From Phycisphaerae bacterium (GTDB taxonomy: Bacteria > Planctomycetota > Phycisphaerae > Phycisphaerales > Phycisphaeraceae), in NCBI GenBank assembly GCA_030432595.1, contig JAUIGU010000003.1, positions 124,001-188,000 of the forward strand: a stretch of DNA of 64,000 bases, written 5' to 3'. Positions 48,182 through 56,323 of the stretch are shown piece after piece. The notes beneath the pieces were generated by a model, which searched no databases, was not told the DNA's origin, and saw only the letters and a list, made by a program, of their open reading frames with translations. Position 1 is the first letter of the stretch, and each line of letters opens with the position of its first letter. A program made the position numbers and the translations under genes.

Positions 48182-48280
48182 CACAGCATTGTAAGGGATG
48201 CGGACGGCAAACCGCAGGGTATGTGGTTTCGCGAAGGGCCAGTCATTTGATTCGGTTTCTTGATTTGCGTGAACGCAGAA

Positions 48281-48301
48281 CCCACGTTCTGGGAACGTGG
48301 G
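48281..48301. repeat. REP-like hairpin CCCACGTTC-N3-GAACGTGGG, copy 2
   Basis: It has the same 9-bp stem as at 4783-4803, with loop TGG, again followed by CTTC. It lies in the gap between pdxA and tRNA-Arg. Confidence 0.65.
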
Positions 48302-48332
48302 CTTCGGAAGGCAATGGTGGATTGCGGGGCAA

Positions 48333-48406
<74 letters not shown>

Positions 48407-48611
48407 GTGTTGCGGCGGCCAGCATATCACGCGGGCGGCGGACTCATTTTCGTGAAAGCTGGCCCGGTGGGATTGGCGTTTCTGGCCGGTTTGTGCGGGC
48501 TGGGTCGGGGGTCTGCCCCGGCCATGTATAGGGCGACGGCGGTGAGGCGTGATGCGGGCGGCAGGCGTGGTCGATGTTCGGCGGGAGAACGTGGACCAAC
48601 GGAGAAGGCCG

Positions 48612-49805
48612 ATGTCACGCGGCGAGACCAACACAGTGAATGTCGGATCACCCGCTTCTTGGCGCGCGTGGGTGGGCGTATGGGTCGTGGCGGTGTTTCT
48701 CGGGCTTGGCGGTTGCGTGAGCAAGCCCGTGGTGCGTGGCGACGTGGGCGCGTTTGCGCGGGAGCCGGCGCCGTGGGTGGTGGGCGCGGACTACCGGATC
48801 GGCACGCCGGACCGGGTGGCGGTGATGTGTGAGCGACTGCCGGAACTGGGCGTGCCGGACGCGGCGGTGTCGGCGGACGGGACGATCGAGGTGCCGCTGC
48901 TGGGCGCGGTGGTGGTGTCGGGATTGACGGCGGACGAGGCGTCGGATTTGTTGTCGCGTCGGGCGGAAGTGCTGTTGCCCGGGGCGGCGGTGGAGTTGAC
49001 GGTGACGCGACACGCGAGCCGACATGTGTATGTGTTTGGGGCGATGACGCGGACGGGCCCGGTGGCGTGGCGGCCGGGGCTGCGGCTGATGGACGTGCTG
49101 AACGAAGCGCCGCCGACGCCCGAGGCGGCGACGGACCGCGTGGACGTGATCCGGCCTGCGGAGGACCCTTCTCTGGTGCGTCGGCTGACGGTGGACGCGG
49201 CGCGTTGGCTGGCCGAGGGCGACGCAACGGCGAACGTGGTGCTTCGGCCGGGCGACGTGGTGCACATGCCGCGTCGCGACGGTGTGGCGTTGGCGTGGTC
49301 GCCGCTGTTGCCGTTGCCGGTGGCGAATACGGAACAAACGTCGGGCGACGTTGACGAGGTCGTGTCGGCTGAAGCCGAATCGGTCGAGCTTGAAGATGTT
49401 GACGCGCAGGCCGAAGCGCGGGACGCCGATGAGGTCGCGCGCGGGCGTGAACAAGCGGTTCAAGTGGCGGCCATCGACGCCGGCGGTGCAGACATAGAGC
49501 AGTCGGACACGGACGCGGCGACGGAAACGGCAGAACCTGACAGCACGGCCTTGGTGTCGCGGGATGATGCGGGATCACCTTGGTTGAGCGTGGGCCCGAC
49601 GGTGGTGTGGGAAAACGTTCCGGTGTCGGCGAGCGCGGCGGAAGTTTACGTGCCGGGTGAAACGGTCGGCATTGCTGGGAGCCACTCGCCGACCGCCGCG
49701 GGGCGTGGCTACTTCGGATTGGCGTCGGGCGGCGAGGCGTCGTCATCGGTCGGGCGGGACGCGGATGCGTCACGTTCGGACGGGGGCGTGGTGTTCTGGG
49801 ATTAA
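48612..49805 (+). CDS. Polysaccharide export (Wza/GumB-like) lipoprotein
   Basis: A 397-residue outer-membrane export-type protein. GGAG lies 7 nt before ATG 48612, and a signal peptide ending LGLGGC (lipobox) follows. The Poly_export domain (about 45-125) reads YRIGTPDRVAVM and ISADGTIEVPLLGAVVVSGLTADEA-like (here VSADGTIEVPLLG). An SLBB-like repeat follows (HVYVFGAMTRTGPVAWRPGLRLMDVL), then LRPGDVVHMP. The last ~140 residues are long, acidic and low-complexity, unusual for the family. Wza-like proteins form the outer-membrane exit for exopolysaccharide; no glycosyltransferases are nearby. Confidence 0.85.
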   Translation: MSRGETNTVNVGSPASWRAWVGVWVVAVFLGLGGCVSKPVVRGDVGAFAREPAPWVVGADYRIGTPDRVAVMCERLPELGVPDAAVSADGTIEVPLLGAVVVSGLTADEASDLLSRRAEVLLPGAAVELTVTRHASRHVYVFGAMTRTGPVAWRPGLRLMDVLNEAPPTPEAATDRVDVIRPAEDPSLVRRLTVDAARWLAEGDATANVVLRPGDVVHMPRRDGVALAWSPLLPLPVANTEQTSGDVDEVVSAEAESVELEDVDAQAEARDADEVARGREQAVQVAAIDAGGADIEQSDTDAATETAEPDSTALVSRDDAGSPWLSVGPTVVWENVPVSASAAEVYVPGETVGIAGSHSPTAAGRGYFGLASGGEASSSVGRDADASRSDGGVVFWD

Positions 49806-49847
49806 ACGGCGGTCGGTTGCGGCGGGCGCATCGGATACGATGGGGGC

Positions 49848-50531
49848 ATGCCGAAACCGGCCTTGGTCAGCCATCCCACGGGGCAGCGGGCGTCCGTCGC
49901 GGCGTTCATGCTGTTGATGCTGAGCGCGGCGACGCTGTTGGCGTACGGGGCGTCGTACCGGCCGCCGGTGGTCGCGTCGTTCCAGGGGTTGGCGTGGGGG
50001 CTGCCCAACGCGTGGTCGGTGACCGAAAGCGGGTCGAGCACGTTCGGCGTCTGGCGGGAGTTTGCCAGCGACCGCCGGCCTGAACTGAACATGCGGGTGA
50101 ACGACCTGGGCGCGTTGCCGTCGGCGCTGTCGGACATGTCCGAAGACACCGAGGCGCAGATGTTCCGGTGGTGGTTCAAGGTGCTGACGTTCGAGGCGTT
50201 GCCCGAGGAGCAGGACGTGCAGCGCGCCGAGATCGACGGCCTGATTGTGCGGTACTGGTCGGGGTTGGCGCGGCCGAACTGGCGGGTCTGGCGGCAGAAC
50301 TGGCTGGCCAACGTGGCGATCGCGATCGTGGTCGATCCGCAGCGCAATCACTGGTGGTCGGTCAGTCTCTGGGACCGCAACTACCGTCACGAAGACCCGC
50401 GTGAGAAGGTGCCGCAGCACCTGGAACTGTTCGAGGCGATCGTGGAGTCGATGCGGCCCGCCGGCGAGTCGCCGGCGGAGACCGTGGCGGGGCCAACCCT
50501 TCAACGAGGTGTGTCGCGTGATGTGTTTTGA
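49848..50531 (+). CDS. Unrecognised membrane-anchored protein
   Basis: A 227-residue protein with one N-terminal transmembrane segment (about residues 19-36, VAAFMLLMLSAATLLAYGA) and a soluble remainder with many Trp residues (FRWWFKVLTFEALP, WRVWRQNWLANVAIAIVVDPQRNHWWSVSLW). I do not recognise the family. Its last 11 bp overlap the start of the next gene, so the two are co-translated. Both lie upstream of phoH and the HD phosphohydrolase, suggesting one operon of four genes. It shares a general layout (TM, then ~180 residues) with exosortase-linked EpsI proteins, but I see no CYPG-type motif. Confidence 0.7.
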   Translation: MPKPALVSHPTGQRASVAAFMLLMLSAATLLAYGASYRPPVVASFQGLAWGLPNAWSVTESGSSTFGVWREFASDRRPELNMRVNDLGALPSALSDMSEDTEAQMFRWWFKVLTFEALPEEQDVQRAEIDGLIVRYWSGLARPNWRVWRQNWLANVAIAIVVDPQRNHWWSVSLWDRNYRHEDPREKVPQHLELFEAIVESMRPAGESPAETVAGPTLQRGVSRDVF

Positions 50532-52059
50532 TCGAAAGATGTGTCGGCGGTTTTGCGGCTGGGGGGGCGGGTTGGCGGCGTGCTGGCTGGCCGTGGGTCC
50601 GGTCGGCGCAGTGGAGTTATCGTCGGAGCGGTTTACGGAGATCGGGTTCGGGGTGTCGCTGCGTCCGCCGGCGGCGGGCGAGGTGAACGCGTCGCCGGCC
50701 GACGGGGCGGTGTGCGCGTGGGAACTCGGGGAGGACTACACGCTGAGCCTGCGGGTGGTGCGTTCGCCCGAGGCGTTCGACAAGTTGGCGGACGTGGTGA
50801 CGCAGGCGTGGGCGGGGTCGTGGCTGGGTTTGTCGGCGGCGCAGCCGCGCTTCGTGAACCAGGAGCCGCGGGTGATCGGGGAGCGCCCGGGCATGGTTCA
50901 GCACGCCGAGTTGGAACGTGAGGCGCCGATGTTCCTGCCCGAACACGAGCGGGCGCGGCTCAAGCGGGCGCCGGTGTTCTACGGCCAGTCGGCGATGAAG
51001 CTGGACCCGCATTCGTTGGCGATCCTCGAGGTGTACGCGCCAATCGCGCTGGGCGAGCAGGCCAAAACGGTGCTCGACGCGGTGACCGAGTCCGTCGAGG
51101 TGATGACGCCCGAAGAGATGTACCGGCTGCGCGGCGGGCAGATCGCGGCGGCGCGGGATTGGAAACAGGGCTTCGACCTGGTGCGGGCGGTGCGGTTGGC
51201 GCCGGCGGATGCGTGGTACTCGATGTCGCGCGACGGGCAGGAGGTGGGGTATGTGCGGCGCGGCTTCGAGTCGGACCCGCGGCGCGTGGCGGCGTTGGAT
51301 GTGGCGCTGGCCGACCCGGGGGTGGTGTCGGCGAGCTTCACCGTGCTGCAGCGGCCCGACGCGCGGCTGGAAGTGCGGGAAGACGCGTACGCCGACATCG
51401 CGGGCACGCAGGAGACTTGGTCGCGGCAGTCCCTGCTCGGGCCAGCACCTGACGGCCGGGACCGGCTATTCGAGAACGAGGCGCGGCCGGCCTTCTGGAC
51501 GGAGACGGGGTTGCGCGACGACCGCTTCATCACGGTGGTGCACAAGTCGCCTCCGGACGCGGACGCCGTGCGCGAGGTGGCCCGGGCCGACCGGCTGAAC
51601 CAGCGCTGGATCGACGGCGACCTGTTGCACCGACGGGAGCAAGCGGAGTTTGAGATCCCCGAGCGGCTGGCGTCGGGGCTGCTGGACAACGCGCCGCCGA
51701 TCCCGCCGACGCAGGTCTATCTGGGCCAGGTCGCGTTGGCGGTGTTGCCGACGGCGTTGCCGCGCGGTCGTGCGGGGGTTTACGCGTTCTACGCCTACGA
51801 CGCCGAGAGCGGCACACTCGCGTTGCGGACGTACGAGGTCCGGCCCGAGGGCGGCGGGGGGGCGTGGGTGACCGAGCGTCCGACGGCCGGCTCGTCGCCG
51901 ACACGGCACCGCATCGACGCGCAGGGCCGCGTGGCCGAGGTAATCCTGCCCAGCGGGCTACACCTGGCGCGGACCACGCGGGAAGCGTTGGCCGGGCGTT
52001 GGCCGGAACTGCGCATCGAACGCCCGGCCGACCGTCCCGCGATCCGGAGGCCGCGCTGA
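50521..52059 (+). CDS. Unrecognised secreted protein
   Basis: A 512-residue protein with a Cys-rich N-terminus and a signal peptide (about 1-31, ending VGAVEL). The body is strand-rich: FGVSLRPPAAGEV, YTLSLRVVRSPEAFDKLADVVTQ, and a repeat-like middle with WYSMSRDGQEVGYVRRGFESD and VREDAYADIAGTQETWSRQ. I do not recognise a family. ATG 50521 overlaps the previous gene by 11 bp, and its stop is 2 bp before the GTG start of phoH, indicating an operon. It is probably periplasmic. A link to the neighbouring phosphohydrolase or envelope is inferred only from position. Confidence 0.72.
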   Translation: MCFDRKMCRRFCGWGGGLAACWLAVGPVGAVELSSERFTEIGFGVSLRPPAAGEVNASPADGAVCAWELGEDYTLSLRVVRSPEAFDKLADVVTQAWAGSWLGLSAAQPRFVNQEPRVIGERPGMVQHAELEREAPMFLPEHERARLKRAPVFYGQSAMKLDPHSLAILEVYAPIALGEQAKTVLDAVTESVEVMTPEEMYRLRGGQIAAARDWKQGFDLVRAVRLAPADAWYSMSRDGQEVGYVRRGFESDPRRVAALDVALADPGVVSASFTVLQRPDARLEVREDAYADIAGTQETWSRQSLLGPAPDGRDRLFENEARPAFWTETGLRDDRFITVVHKSPPDADAVREVARADRLNQRWIDGDLLHRREQAEFEIPERLASGLLDNAPPIPPTQVYLGQVALAVLPTALPRGRAGVYAFYAYDAESGTLALRTYEVRPEGGGGAWVTERPTAGSSPTRHRIDAQGRVAEVILPSGLHLARTTREALAGRWPELRIERPADRPAIRRPR

Positions 52060-52061
52060 CC

Positions 52062-53114
52062 GTGGAACTGACGATCCAACTGCCGCCGGGCGACGTCGGG
52101 ATGGGCGTGACCGGCCCCGGCGAACGCAACCTCAAGATCGTGCGCGAGGCGTTGGGCGTCACGCTGGCGTCGCGCAACGGTGCGCTGCGCGTGTCCGGCG
52201 AGCCGCGCCCGGTAGGGCAGGCGGCGCACGTCCTTGAACTGCTGACCGAGGCGGCGAAGGGACGCCGACCGATGAACCGGCAGCAACTCCTCGACGCGAT
52301 CGCCATGGCCGCGACCATGGACGCCGGTCGGCCCGCGGCGACGTCGTCCCGCCGTGATTCCCACGGCAGACCCGAGCCCGACGCCCTCCCGATCGGTGCC
52401 GGCGGCCTGGATGTGTATCTGCCCGGCAAGCGCGTCCGCGCCATGACCGACGGGCAGCGCGCGTACCTCAAGGCCATGCTTGAGCACGACCTGACCTTCT
52501 GCATGGGCCCGGCCGGGACGGGCAAGACCTACCTCGCCGTCGCCGCCGCCACCGCGATGCTCAAGCGCGGCGAGGTGCGCAAGCTCGTGCTCGTGCGCCC
52601 CGCCGTCGAGGCCGGGGAGAAGCTCGGGTTCCTGCCGGGCACGATGCAGGACAAGGTCAACCCGTACCTGCGCCCGCTGCTCGACGCGCTGCACGACATG
52701 ATGGACTTCGAGCAGTTGCAGCGCTTCATGGCGGTGGACCTGATCGAGATCGTCCCCCTGGCGTTCATGCGCGGCCGGACGCTCAACGACGCGTGCATCA
52801 TCTGCGACGAGGCCCAGAACACGACCAAGGCCCAGATGCTCATGTTCCTGACCCGCCTGGGCCACGGCAGCAAGATGGTCGTCACCGGCGACACCTCGCA
52901 GATCGACCTGGAGGACCCGCGCGGTTCGGGCCTGATCGATGCGGTGCGTCGGCTGCGGCGGGTCAAGGGCGTTGCGATGACCACGCTGAGCGGGTCCGAT
53001 ATTGTCCGCCACCACCTGGTCCAGCGGGTCGTCGAGGCCTACGGGCCGCCCGAGTCCAACGGCCCGGAGGCGGACGTTTTGCTGGCCGAGACGGACGGCG
53101 ACCAGGGGCGATAA
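52062..53114 (+). CDS. PhoH family protein (PhoH-like ATPase)
   Basis: A 350-residue cytoplasmic protein: an N-terminal KH-like part (about 1-70, VELTIQLPPGDVGMGVTGPG), then the PhoH ATPase domain (about 120-330) with Walker A GPAGTGKTYLAVAAATAML (G149 onward), LVRPAVEAGEKLGFLPG, ACIICDEAQNTTKAQM (Walker B) and TGDTSQIDLEDPRGSGL. Members are linked to RNA metabolism. GTG 52062 is chosen because GGAGG lies 11 nt upstream. It is followed by the HD phosphohydrolase, the usual PhoH-PgpH order. The ybeY gene that often follows is not present here. Confidence 0.92.
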   Translation: MELTIQLPPGDVGMGVTGPGERNLKIVREALGVTLASRNGALRVSGEPRPVGQAAHVLELLTEAAKGRRPMNRQQLLDAIAMAATMDAGRPAATSSRRDSHGRPEPDALPIGAGGLDVYLPGKRVRAMTDGQRAYLKAMLEHDLTFCMGPAGTGKTYLAVAAATAMLKRGEVRKLVLVRPAVEAGEKLGFLPGTMQDKVNPYLRPLLDALHDMMDFEQLQRFMAVDLIEIVPLAFMRGRTLNDACIICDEAQNTTKAQMLMFLTRLGHGSKMVVTGDTSQIDLEDPRGSGLIDAVRRLRRVKGVAMTTLSGSDIVRHHLVQRVVEAYGPPESNGPEADVLLAETDGDQGR

Positions 53115-53204
53115 AATCACGGCCCGCAAGGAGGCAGGCCTGCTAGCCGATGCGCCCTGTGACGCAGCGCCGCGACGTTGAGACCCCATCCCAAGCCCTC
53201 CCGC

Positions 53205-55535
53205 ATGGCCAACCCCCGATCCGCCAAGAGCAGCAGCGCCCGCCGCCGCGAGGTGCGCAAGAAGCGTCCGGACCGTGTGCCGGCGTGGCTGGCCAAGCTG
53301 CGCCGCCGCGACGTGACCTGGGCCATGCTTTTCACGCTCTTGCTGGCCTTGGGCGGTGGGGCGATCGCGATCACGGCCCGCTCGGGCACGCAGTACCACC
53401 GCAACCAGGTCGTCACCGAGCCGGTCGTGGCCCGCGTGACGTTCAACGCCGTTAACGAAGAGCTCACTCGTCGCGAGAAAGAAGCCGCTCGCGCTTCGGT
53501 CACCGAGGTCTACCGCGCCAACAGCCGGGCCCTCGAGAACCTCCGCGAGGAGTTGTTGGGCCTTCTGGGGATCGCCGAGCAGAAGTTCGACGAGATCGAT
53601 CCGCAGATGGTCGAAGCCGTGTCCTTGACCGCCGAGGGGCACGCCGCGCTGGTCGATTTCCAACAGAGCGAGCAGGACGGGTCCGCCGGTCAGCGTTGGC
53701 AGCAGCGCGTCGACCTCATGCTGCGGACGTTTTTCGCGGTCCCGATCCTTTCGGAGGCGGACTACGACGCGGCGGTGGCCCGCGGCGGGCTGATCACCGT
53801 CATCCACCCGCTGCCCGAGCCGACGCAGCCGGCGGAGTCCAACGTGTTCTTCTCGGCGTTGCTGAACGTGGAAGACCACACAGCCGTGTACGAACGCGTC
53901 GAACAGGTCTCGTCGCGGATGCCCGACGCGCTCCAGAGCACGGTGATGAACATGCTCCTGGCCGACGTCCAGCCGACGTACTTCTACGACGACGAGACGA
54001 CGGCCGCGCGGAAGTTCGTCGCGTTCGATTCGACGCCGGACGTCTACGACTCCTACATGCCCGGCGACCTGCTGGTCCCCGCCGAGACCCGGATCGACGA
54101 CCAGTACTTCCAATTGCTCCAGCGCGAAGCGCAGGCGTTCCGCTCGCAGGAAAGCTGGACGCGGTTTTTGATCGCCCGGTCGGGGCTGGTCGGCACGTTG
54201 TTGATGCTGAGCGCGGCGGTCTGGCTGTACGTGCTGCGCAGCGGCTCGCGTGTGCCACACAACCCGGTGCGCGGGCTGGCGGTGACGACGCTGCTGCTGG
54301 GCGGTCAGGCGCTGGCGGTGATCGGGGCGGGGATGTCGCCGTCGATGCCGTTCGGGGGCGTGACGTTCCCGACGCTGCTGGTGACGATCGTGTTGGCAGT
54401 TGTGTACTCGCAGCCGTTTGCACTGGTGCTGGGGGCGGCACACGCGTTGATCGTTACGGTGACGCTGGACAAGCCGGTCGGGTTTGCGCTCGTGCTGCTG
54501 GCCGGCGTGTCGATCGCAGTGTGGCAACTGCGGGAGGTGCGCAGCCGGTCGAAGCTGGTCGTCGTGGGCGCGGTGACGGGGCTGGTAATGGCCGGCACGC
54601 TGACCGTGGTCTGGTTGATCGACCACCCGGCGATGACGCTGGAGCAGTGGCGGCGGCTGGGGATCGACGCGGCGGCCGCGGCGGCGTCGGGCTTCGCGGC
54701 CGGGCTGCTGGTGCAAGGGATGCTGCCGCTGATCGAGCGGGCGTTCAAGGTCACCACGGCAATGACGCTCAAGGAGCTCAACGACAACGCGCGCCCGCTG
54801 CTCAAACGCCTCGCGCATGAAGCGCCCGGCACCTACCAGCACTCGCTGCGCATCGCCGACATGGCCGAGGCGGCGGCGGACGCGATCGGGTGCGACGGCC
54901 TGCTCTGCCGCGTGGGCGCGATGTACCACGACATCGGGAAGATCAACAAGCCGCAGTACTTCATCGAGAACCAGGGCGGCGGCCCCAACAAGCACCGCAA
55001 GCTCAGCCCTGCCATGTCGCTGCTGGTCATCGTCGGGCACGTCAAGGACGGCGTGGAGATGGCCCGCGAGTACGGGCTGCCGCGCGTCCTCATCCACTTC
55101 ATCGAAAGTCACCACGGCACCACGCTGGTCGAGTACTTCTACCACGCCGCCAAGAAGAAGCAGGAAGAAAAACAACTCGAAGCCGGACAGGCCGAACCCG
55201 ACGGCGAGGGTCCCAGCGAGTTCGAGTTCCGCTACCCCGGGCCCAAGCCGCAGAGCCGCGAGGCCGCGATCATGCTGATCTGCGACGGCATCGAGGCCGC
55301 CGCCCGCGCTTGCGACGAACCGACGCCGGCCCGCCTCCAGCAGATCACGCACAGCATCGCGATGAAGCGGCTGCTGGACGGCCAGTTCGACGAGTGCAGC
55401 CTCACCCTCGCCGATCTGGCCAAGGTCGAAAGCGCGATCGTCAAGACGCTCTGCGCCATCTACCACAGCCGGATCAAGTACCCCGCCGGCGAACGGCCCG
55501 AGCGGGCGGACCGTGGCGCAGCGGCGACGGCCTGA
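53205..55535 (+). CDS. PgpH-type 7TM receptor with intracellular HD phosphohydrolase domain
   Basis: A 776-residue membrane protein: one N-terminal TM (about 45-65), a 7TMR-HDED extracellular domain (about 70-320), about seven TM segments (about 325-500), then the cytoplasmic HD domain (about 520-760). The catalytic HD is H575-D576 in MYHDIGKINKPQYFIENQ, and LIHFIESHHGTTLVEYFYH follows. This is the layout of PgpH, a phosphodiesterase that cleaves cyclic di-AMP in Listeria; the same activity is inferred here. ATG 53205 is preferred over TTG 53178. It follows phoH by 90 bp on the same strand. Confidence 0.93.
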   Translation: MANPRSAKSSSARRREVRKKRPDRVPAWLAKLRRRDVTWAMLFTLLLALGGGAIAITARSGTQYHRNQVVTEPVVARVTFNAVNEELTRREKEAARASVTEVYRANSRALENLREELLGLLGIAEQKFDEIDPQMVEAVSLTAEGHAALVDFQQSEQDGSAGQRWQQRVDLMLRTFFAVPILSEADYDAAVARGGLITVIHPLPEPTQPAESNVFFSALLNVEDHTAVYERVEQVSSRMPDALQSTVMNMLLADVQPTYFYDDETTAARKFVAFDSTPDVYDSYMPGDLLVPAETRIDDQYFQLLQREAQAFRSQESWTRFLIARSGLVGTLLMLSAAVWLYVLRSGSRVPHNPVRGLAVTTLLLGGQALAVIGAGMSPSMPFGGVTFPTLLVTIVLAVVYSQPFALVLGAAHALIVTVTLDKPVGFALVLLAGVSIAVWQLREVRSRSKLVVVGAVTGLVMAGTLTVVWLIDHPAMTLEQWRRLGIDAAAAAASGFAAGLLVQGMLPLIERAFKVTTAMTLKELNDNARPLLKRLAHEAPGTYQHSLRIADMAEAAADAIGCDGLLCRVGAMYHDIGKINKPQYFIENQGGGPNKHRKLSPAMSLLVIVGHVKDGVEMAREYGLPRVLIHFIESHHGTTLVEYFYHAAKKKQEEKQLEAGQAEPDGEGPSEFEFRYPGPKPQSREAAIMLICDGIEAAARACDEPTPARLQQITHSIAMKRLLDGQFDECSLTLADLAKVESAIVKTLCAIYHSRIKYPAGERPERADRGAAATA

Positions 55536-55594
55536 TCCCGTGGCCCGTGCAGAAAACCCGTGACAACAAAGGCCTTCCGCGGTAGCTTGAAGGC

Positions 55595-56323
55595 ATGAGC
55601 CGTTTTCCGGTGCGCATCACAACCTGCATCGCGTTTCTGGTGGTGACGACCGTGATGCCCGCGGCAGCGCAGCGCGGCGGGGGGAACGATCCGTTCTTCA
55701 CGTCGCCGCCGGGCGCGATCCCCAAGCCCGCCATCAACGCCTTGGTCAGCCCCAACTTCGGCGACCGAGCGTTCGGCAGCGTCATCGACAGCGTCGTCAT
55801 GCACACCACCGAGGTCAGCCTCGACGGCACGCTCGCGATTTTTCAGGACACCGATAGCCAGGTCAGCGCCCACTTCGTCATCGCGCCCAACGGCGACCTT
55901 TACCAGATGGTCGATACCCGCGACCGCGCCTGGCACGCGACCTATTACAACTCGCGTTCCATCGGGATCGAGATGGTCGGTTACGCCCACCAGCCCTCGA
56001 CCTGGAACGAGAACAACCTCGCGACCCTTGTCGAACTGCTGGCCTGGATCACCACCGCCTACCCCGACATCCCGCTCGAACGCCAGGACGGCGACGCGTA
56101 CGACTTCCCCGGCGACCAATTCAACCTGCCGGGCATCGTGGCGCACGGCCAGATCCAGCCGTGGAACCGCACCGACCCCGGGCCATACTTTCCGTGGGAC
56201 GACGTGCTGACGGGCGTGGAGTCCCGGCTGCGCGTGATCCCCGAGCCAGCGGGGGCGTTGTCGGTTTTCTTGTGGTTGGCGGCGCGGCCGTTGCGTCGAG
56301 TCACCGGACGGGCGCGGCGCTGA
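55595..56323 (+). CDS. N-acetylmuramoyl-L-alanine amidase-type enzyme with PEP-CTERM-like tail
   Basis: A 242-residue secreted protein: a signal peptide (about 1-26), then an Amidase_2/PGRP fold (about 45-215). The zinc ligands are probably H70 (VVMHTTEVS), H184 (AHGQI) and D194 (RTDPGPYFPW), with VSAHFVIAPNGDLYQMV in between. It should cut the amide between MurNAc and the stem peptide. The tail VIPEPAGALSVFLWLAARPLRRVTGRARR has PEP, a hydrophobic stretch and Arg cluster, so exosortase sorting is likely. Its last 23 bp overlap the convergent TPR gene. The next gene downstream of that is the exosortase cluster. Confidence 0.88.
   Translation: MSRFPVRITTCIAFLVVTTVMPAAAQRGGGNDPFFTSPPGAIPKPAINALVSPNFGDRAFGSVIDSVVMHTTEVSLDGTLAIFQDTDSQVSAHFVIAPNGDLYQMVDTRDRAWHATYYNSRSIGIEMVGYAHQPSTWNENNLATLVELLAWITTAYPDIPLERQDGDAYDFPGDQFNLPGIVAHGQIQPWNRTDPGPYFPWDDVLTGVESRLRVIPEPAGALSVFLWLAARPLRRVTGRARR

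Noticed and set aside
51795-55466. Long minus-strand open frame of over 1200 codons
   Set aside because: It lies opposite phoH and the HD phosphohydrolase genes and has a repetitive Arg/Val/His-rich composition typical of high-GC shadows.
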